From assembly GCA_946414625.1 (NCBI GenBank), contig CAMKPI010000020.1, positions 1-17,116 on the forward strand: DNA of 17,116 bases, read 5' to 3'. Source of the DNA: an uncultured Spirochaetaceae bacterium. Its GTDB lineage: Bacteria > Spirochaetota > Spirochaetia > Sphaerochaetales > Sphaerochaetaceae. The notes below the pieces were generated by a model that saw only the letters and a list, made by a program, of their open reading frames with translations, had not been told where the DNA came from and ran no database searches. The translations under genes were made by a program, and so were the position numbers. Shown here one piece after another: positions 13,820 to 17,116 of the stretch (its first letter is position 1; each line of letters begins with the position of its first letter).

Positions 13820-15577
13820 ATGAAATTCGGGCTTTTGGGCGAGAGGTTGGGGCACAGCTATTCTCCCGGCATACACAAAGACCTTCATGGATATGAGTAC
13901 GCTCTATATGAGGTTCAGCCGGAGGAACTCGGCGATTTTCTCGCGAGTACAGATCTTGACGGAATGAACGTCACAATTCCTTACAAGCGCGCTGTAGTGC
14001 CGTTTTGTGCCGAAATATCGGACGCGGCGAGACGCATCGGATGTGTGAATACACTTGTGAAGAGGAAGGATGGTTTTTTCGGACATAATACGGACTACGA
14101 CGGGTTCATCCATATGGTTAGGGAAAGCGGGATCGGCATCGATGGGAGGAAGGTTCTCATCCTCGGAAGCGGAGGAGCTTCTCTTGCTGCCCGGGCGGCT
14201 CTTCTGGATTTGGGCGCGTCGGATGTCGTGGTGATCTCTCGCTCTGCGAGGTCCGGCGGCGAGATTCTCGGCAACTTCCCCGGAGGGGACTTTTCCGGCG
14301 CCAGTCCTAGCGGTGACATTTCAGGTGGCAATTTGCCCGGTGCCGACATTCCCGGCAACTTCCATGGCAGCGATTTGCCCAGCGGCGACGGTTTACATGG
14401 CAGACACATCCCCTGTGCCGAGATTTCAGGCAGTGGCATTCCCGACAACTTCCACGGCGGCGATTTGCCCGGTAGTGGCATTTCTTGCGCCCCCAGCGGC
14501 GACGGTTTACATGGCAGACACATCCCCTGTACCGATATTTCCGGTACTGGCATTCCCGACGACTTCTATGGTGGCGATTTGCCCGGTAGCGACTATTCGG
14601 AAGGCTTCTCCGTCGACCCCAGCGGCGGAAAGTCGTGTATCCGGCATGATGCAACCGCTCGGCTGAATCCAAGTCTCATTGAGTCTCCGCAGTGTCCATA
14701 CACCGCTCTTATCCGGCATGATGCAACCGCTCGGCTGAACCCGAGTTGCATTGACCCCCCGCGGAGTTCATACACCGCTCGCATCCGGTTTGATACATAC
14801 GGCAGGCTGAACCGGCACGCCGACGCGGAGATCATTGTCAACACGACTCCTGTCGGCATGTATCCAGATAACGGTGCCTCCCCTGTGGACCTGAGGCTTT
14901 TCCCTTCCCTTTGCGGTGTGTTTGACGTGGTTTACAATCCGAAGAGGACCGCGCTGCTCTTGCAGGCAGAGACGCTTGGGCTTCCATTTTCTGGCGGTCT
15001 TGGAATGCTTGTCGCCCAGGCTTTGCATAGCGCAAGACTATGGCTTGGAGGGGGCGTTTCCGACGAAAAGTCCCATTTCGCCAGGATCCACCTTGAAAGA
15101 GATATGAGAAACATCATTCTTGTCGGCATGCCGGGGAGCGGAAAAACGTCCATAGGCAAAGCTTTGGCAAAAATGACCGGTCGAAGGTTCGTGGACACGG
15201 ACAGCATGGTGGAGAAAGAGGCGGGCAGGAGCATCCCGGAGATTTTCAGAACGGATGGAGAAGCCGCGTTCAGGGCTTTGGAGACGGAAGCGGTGTCGGT
15301 TGCGGGAAAAGAATCTGGTCTTGTCATAGCAACCGGAGGCGGGGTTGTTGTAAAAGAGGAGAATTATCCTCTCCTTCATCAGAACGGGAGAATTTTCTGG
15401 ATACAGCGGGACTTGGACGCTCTTACAGTGGAGGGGCGCCCGCTTAGCGCGTCAACGGGAATCGGGACGCTCTATTCGGCAAGGCAGAGCCTTTATGAGA
15501 TGTTCGCCGACGAGATGGTCATGAATGACTCCACCATCGAGTTGGCGGCGCAAAGGATTCTGGACCGCTTGAAGTGA
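13820..15577 (+). CDS. aroE-aroK: Shikimate dehydrogenase - shikimate kinase fusion with a large repeat insertion
   Basis: A 585-residue bifunctional protein. AroE (residues 1 to about 412) reduces 3-dehydroshikimate with NADPH: GHSYSPGIHK, NVTIPYK (Lys56), CVNT (Asn77), HNTDYDG (Asp92), the dinucleotide loop LGSGGAS, VVISRSAR, then IVNTTPVGMYP and GMLVAQAL (Gln400). AroK (about 429-585) phosphorylates shikimate: P-loop GMPGSGKTS (436-444), DTDSM (Asp461), FRALE (Arg485), TGGGVV, and lid EGRPL (Arg540). AroE alone is usually about 270 residues; here about 165 extra residues (about 154-320) separate the NADP-loop helix from the next strand. The insert is repetitive and in frame. SD GGAAGGAG lies seven bases before ATG 13820. 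An in-frame ATG at 15104 preceded by GAAAGAG could allow separate AroK translation; this is speculative. Confidence 0.96.
   Translation: MKFGLLGERLGHSYSPGIHKDLHGYEYALYEVQPEELGDFLASTDLDGMNVTIPYKRAVVPFCAEISDAARRIGCVNTLVKRKDGFFGHNTDYDGFIHMVRESGIGIDGRKVLILGSGGASLAARAALLDLGASDVVVISRSARSGGEILGNFPGGDFSGASPSGDISGGNLPGADIPGNFHGSDLPSGDGLHGRHIPCAEISGSGIPDNFHGGDLPGSGISCAPSGDGLHGRHIPCTDISGTGIPDDFYGGDLPGSDYSEGFSVDPSGGKSCIRHDATARLNPSLIESPQCPYTALIRHDATARLNPSCIDPPRSSYTARIRFDTYGRLNRHADAEIIVNTTPVGMYPDNGASPVDLRLFPSLCGVFDVVYNPKRTALLLQAETLGLPFSGGLGMLVAQALHSARLWLGGGVSDEKSHFARIHLERDMRNIILVGMPGSGKTSIGKALAKMTGRRFVDTDSMVEKEAGRSIPEIFRTDGEAAFRALETEAVSVAGKESGLVIATGGGVVVKEENYPLLHQNGRIFWIQRDLDALTVEGRPLSASTGIGTLYSARQSLYEMFADEMVMNDSTIELAAQRILDRLK
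14270..14605 (+). repeat. Repeat block 1 in AroE: pentapeptide-like units and a 114-nt unit
   Basis: Many five-residue units of the form (A/G)(D/N)(L/I/F)(P/S)G, such as GGDFSG, GGNLPG, GADIPG and GSDLPS, are encoded by 15-nt pieces. A larger 114-nt (38-residue) unit is at 14378-14491 and 14492-14605. Its first 39 bases (14378-14416, 14492-14530) are identical between copies and encode PSGDGLHGRHIPC. The pattern resembles pentapeptide repeats (A(D/N)LXX) but is interrupted by other residues. Confidence 0.9.
14639..14812 (+). repeat. Repeat block 2 in AroE: 72-nt (24-residue) units
   Basis: Copies start at 14639 and 14711, with a partial third at 14783-14812. The first two open IRHDATARLNPS and end PYTAL or SYTAR. 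The third, IRFDTYGRLN, runs directly into native AroE sequence ADAEIIVNTTPVGM and fills the place of the usual strand-and-helix (YDELN-like) ahead of that motif. So the units look derived from AroE itself. Confidence 0.9.
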
Positions 15578-15598
15578 CTATCCCGAGGAGGCAAGACG

Positions 15599-16060
15599 AT
15601 GAAAATACTTTTTATAAACGGACCCAATCTCAACATGTTGGGGCTTCGCGAACCGGATTTGTACGGACGGCGCGACTATGCCGCTCTCGAAGAATTTTGC
15701 AGGCTTTCCTGCGAGGATTTGTCGAAGAAATATTCGGTTGAAATTGAATGCGAGATATTTCAATCGAACAGCGAAGGCGCCCTTGTATCCCGAATTCAGG
15801 AGGCATATTTCGACCACACGGACGGAATCGTCATCAATCCTGCCGCTTACACACATACGAGCGTTGCAATACTTGACGCCCTGAAGGCAGTGTCGATTCC
15901 GGCTGTCGAGGTGCATTTGACCGACATAGACAGTCGGGAAGAGTTTCGGAGGACAAGTTATGCGGGCTTGGCTTGTGAGAAGCGTTTTTCCGGTTTCGGA
16001 TTTGAAGGCTATCGCATGGCAGCCGAATACCTTGTGGAGAGGCTTTCCAAGGGGAAATGA
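15599..16060 (+). CDS. aroQ: 3-dehydroquinate dehydratase, type II
   Basis: A 153-residue enzyme of normal length for the dodecameric type II family; converts 3-dehydroquinate to 3-dehydroshikimate. It has FINGPNLNMLGLREPDLYG (catalytic Arg and Tyr near residues 17-22), FQSNSEGALVSRIQEAY, INPAAYTHTSVAI (Asn and substrate loop), EVHLTDIDSREEFRRTSY (catalytic His) and FGFEGYRMAAEYL. HLTD replaces the more common HLSN or HLTN, a mild variation. No insertion is present, unlike its neighbours. AGGAGG lies seven bases before ATG 15599, 21 bases after aroE-aroK. It is the last gene of the cluster; aroB is not in the window. Confidence 0.97.
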   Translation: MKILFINGPNLNMLGLREPDLYGRRDYAALEEFCRLSCEDLSKKYSVEIECEIFQSNSEGALVSRIQEAYFDHTDGIVINPAAYTHTSVAILDALKAVSIPAVEVHLTDIDSREEFRRTSYAGLACEKRFSGFGFEGYRMAAEYLVERLSKGK

Positions 16061-16086
16061 CGCCTCTCTTTTGCGTCGGACGCGTC

Positions 16087-16345
16087 GGTTGCAATGTGGT
16101 AAGGTCACGGGTCTGTTTTGGCCGAGTGCCGGACGGCGGCAACGACGACACCGTCGCGGGCTTGTTTTAGCCTAGTGCTGGACGGAGGCAATGCGCCACC
16201 GTCTTGGGTGCTGCAGCTTGAACTGCCGATGGCTGCGACCCCGGGCGGCATTTAGGCGGCAACGACGATACCGTCGCGGGTGCTGCGACTTGAACTGTCG
16301 ATGACTGCGACCAGGGTTGCATTTAGGCGGCAATGCGGTAAGGTC
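16087..16345. repeat. Degenerate interspersed repeat array downstream of aroQ
   Basis: The gene-free stretch 16061-16454 is filled with repeats. A core of about 26 bp, GGCGGCAACGACGAYACCGT followed by CGCGGG, occurs in full at 16135-16160 and 16255-16280. Related forms lie at 16087-16111, 16184-16208 and 16326-16345. Between cores are two spacer types, each present twice: a 23-bp type (16112-16134, 16161-16183) and a 45/46-bp type (16209-16254, 16281-16325). The full cores contain CGACG/CGTCG, able to form a short hairpin. The longer units repeat at 72 bp. No open frame of note crosses the array. Confidence 0.85.
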
Positions 16346-16449
16346 TCCAATGGCGCGCCGCAACGCTTTTATATTGCAACATGAATTGCAGGACGAGAAA
16401 GACAGGCTAGAAAACTCCGATGGCGCGCCACAACGCTTTTATATCGCAA
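16346..16449. repeat. 34-bp direct repeat with GGCGCGCC core, 70-bp period
   Basis: Bases 16346-16379 and 16416-16449 match at 31 of 34 positions. Each has TGGCGCGCC followed by RCAACGCTTTTATAT and YGCAA. The second copy holds the perfect palindrome TGGCGCGCCA. They lie directly ahead of the convergent - strand gene's stop codon. Confidence 0.85.
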
Positions 16450-16454
16450 TTACA

Positions 16455-16931
16455 TCAAATACTCTTCACAAACAGCGAACTAAGCCCTGACCCCGCCAGT
16501 ATCACGGCGGAAACCACAATTCCCGCGATAAAAACACCGAGACAGATCGCAAGAAAGCTTTTCTTCTTGTCGAGTCCGAGCACCCATGCGCCAAGCGTTC
16601 CTGTCCATGCCCCAGTCACAGGCAGGGGAATCGCAACGAACACCAACAGCCCGAGAATTCCGTATTTTTCAATCTTGACGCCAACGTTTTTTCTTGCCCG
16701 CGCAACTGTTTTTTCAAATATTCTATGATACAAGCCCCACCTGTCCAGCATCCTGTGCAAGGTGTTCAGAAAAACAATCCCAATAGGGTAGACTAGCATA
16801 TTGAAGAGGACTGCGACGACAAAACATTGGACAATTCCGATTTCGTTGAAGTACATGAATGGTATCGCCCCGCGAAGCTCGCTCACCGGGATAATCGAAA
16901 GAAGAGCACCGATTGCTATAATCTTAATCAT
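16455..16931 (-). CDS. Small multidrug-export family membrane protein (COG2426-like)
   Basis: A 158-residue inner-membrane protein with about four hydrophobic segments: residues about 1-16, 33-56 (CFVVAVLFNMLVYPIGIVFL), 92-115 and 128-152. It carries the two family hallmarks, PVSELRGAIPF near residue 16 and IPLPVTGAWTGTLGAWVLG around residues 101-119. These Pro-containing re-entrant-like motifs occur in the "putative small multi-drug export protein" family, whose transport role is poorly established. An AGGA seven bases ahead of ATG supports the start. It is convergent with aroQ and co-directional with the partial gene upstream, from which it is separated by 74 bases. Confidence 0.85.
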   Translation of the reverse strand: MIKIIAIGALLSIIPVSELRGAIPFMYFNEIGIVQCFVVAVLFNMLVYPIGIVFLNTLHRMLDRWGLYHRIFEKTVARARKNVGVKIEKYGILGLLVFVAIPLPVTGAWTGTLGAWVLGLDKKKSFLAICLGVFIAGIVVSAVILAGSGLSSLFVKSI

Positions 16932-17005
16932 AATATGTCCTGTGTTTTATCAAAGGCACTGCCTTTTGTATTCGGTCTGGATTCGGGTCTCGAAAAGCCA
17001 CTCGT

Positions 17006-17116
17006 TTAATTCTCCATGGTCTCCGGAGAACGTTTCTGTAAAAGACAGAAATACAGCGGACCCGCCCCGGCTGAGGTGTCCGGGAGGATTATCCTGCCGT
17101 GGTCGAGATTCTCGGC
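17006..17116 (-). CDS. C-terminal fragment, possibly RsmB/NOL1-like rRNA methyltransferase
   Basis: Reading the - strand from the window edge gives 36 residues and a TAA (17006-17008). It includes GRIILPDTSAGAGPLYFCLL and ends KRSPETMEN. The order ILPD, about six residues, G-P-L-Y-F-x-x-L-x-K resembles the C-terminal strand of the RsmB/NOL1/NOP2/sun m5C methyltransferases (LP-H/D, then GFF-x-A-L-x-K). With only this fragment the family is a guess, but the frame is the most protein-like in this stretch. Confidence 0.45.
   Translation of the reverse strand, partial: AENLDHGRIILPDTSAGAGPLYFCLLQKRSPETMEN

Noticed and set aside
14095..14719. Reverse-strand and other-frame open frames, collagen-like on paper, across the AroE insertion
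   Set aside because: They arise because repeat units that are multiples of three and poor in stop codons stay open in several frames. The + frame continuous with AroE and AroK on both sides is the real one.
14279..14782. Intein or group II intron in aroE (and likewise aroA, aroC)
   Set aside because: No intein splice motifs (N-terminal Cys/Ser block, C-terminal His-Asn), no homing endonuclease and no reverse transcriptase. The tracts are tandem repeats in frame.
16087..16345. CRISPR array
   Set aside because: The repeats are degenerate and of unequal length, the spacers are themselves repeated, and there are no cas genes nearby.

Overview
The window is a mid-GC, gene-dense bacterial chromosomal segment. 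Almost every gene lies on the + strand; only the last 0.7 kb is on the - strand. A spirochaete, probably Treponema-like, is my best guess. The grounds are an FtsY with TKYD at its G4 motif, a permease/ATPase/permease exporter beside an exported YwqK/MORN-like protein, and the aro gene set. This is inference from gene content, not a database result. I see no rRNA, tRNA, transposase, integrase or phage genes.

Layout: (1) 1-624, the 3' end of ftsY. (2) 721-5685, a signal-peptide protein with an internal repeat, then a LolCDE/MacB-like exporter (permease, ATPase, permease). (3) 5702-8342, an 11-bp tandem array with phased T-tracts, RNase Z, a FtsB/DivIC-like membrane protein, and a Sua5/YrdC protein with an unusual repeat-filled N-terminal region. 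(4) 8503-16060, an aromatic amino acid cluster: pheA (chorismate mutase, prephenate dehydratase and ACT), class I DAHP synthase, aroA, aroC, an aroE-aroK fusion, aroQ. Together these cover DAHP formation, dehydroquinate dehydration, shikimate to chorismate, and chorismate to phenylpyruvate. aroB and a prephenate dehydrogenase (tyrA) are not in the window. (5) 16061-16454, a gene-free stretch filled with degenerate interspersed repeats. (6) 16455-17116 on the - strand, a small multidrug-export family membrane protein and the C-terminus of another gene, perhaps an RsmB-like rRNA methyltransferase.

The most striking property is in-frame repeat expansion inside otherwise well-conserved housekeeping enzymes. 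AroE carries about 165 extra residues in its NADP-binding domain, built from pentapeptide-like G/D/P-rich units plus 24-residue units. AroA carries two extra copies of a 27/28-residue unit and another non-repeat insertion. AroC carries 12-nt tandem repeats in a variable loop, and Sua5 carries 12- and 24-residue repeats ahead of its catalytic domain. In AroA and AroE the unit appears to be copied from the enzyme's own sequence at the edge of the insertion. Intergenic DNA shows related behaviour: an 83-bp duplication of the aroF 3' end, a 71-bp-period repeat, a 70-bp-period repeat and a 72-bp-period composite array. Many periods fall between 70 and 84 nt. This suggests a genome-wide tandem-duplication process that survives in genes only when it is a multiple of three, while motifs around the inserts stay intact.
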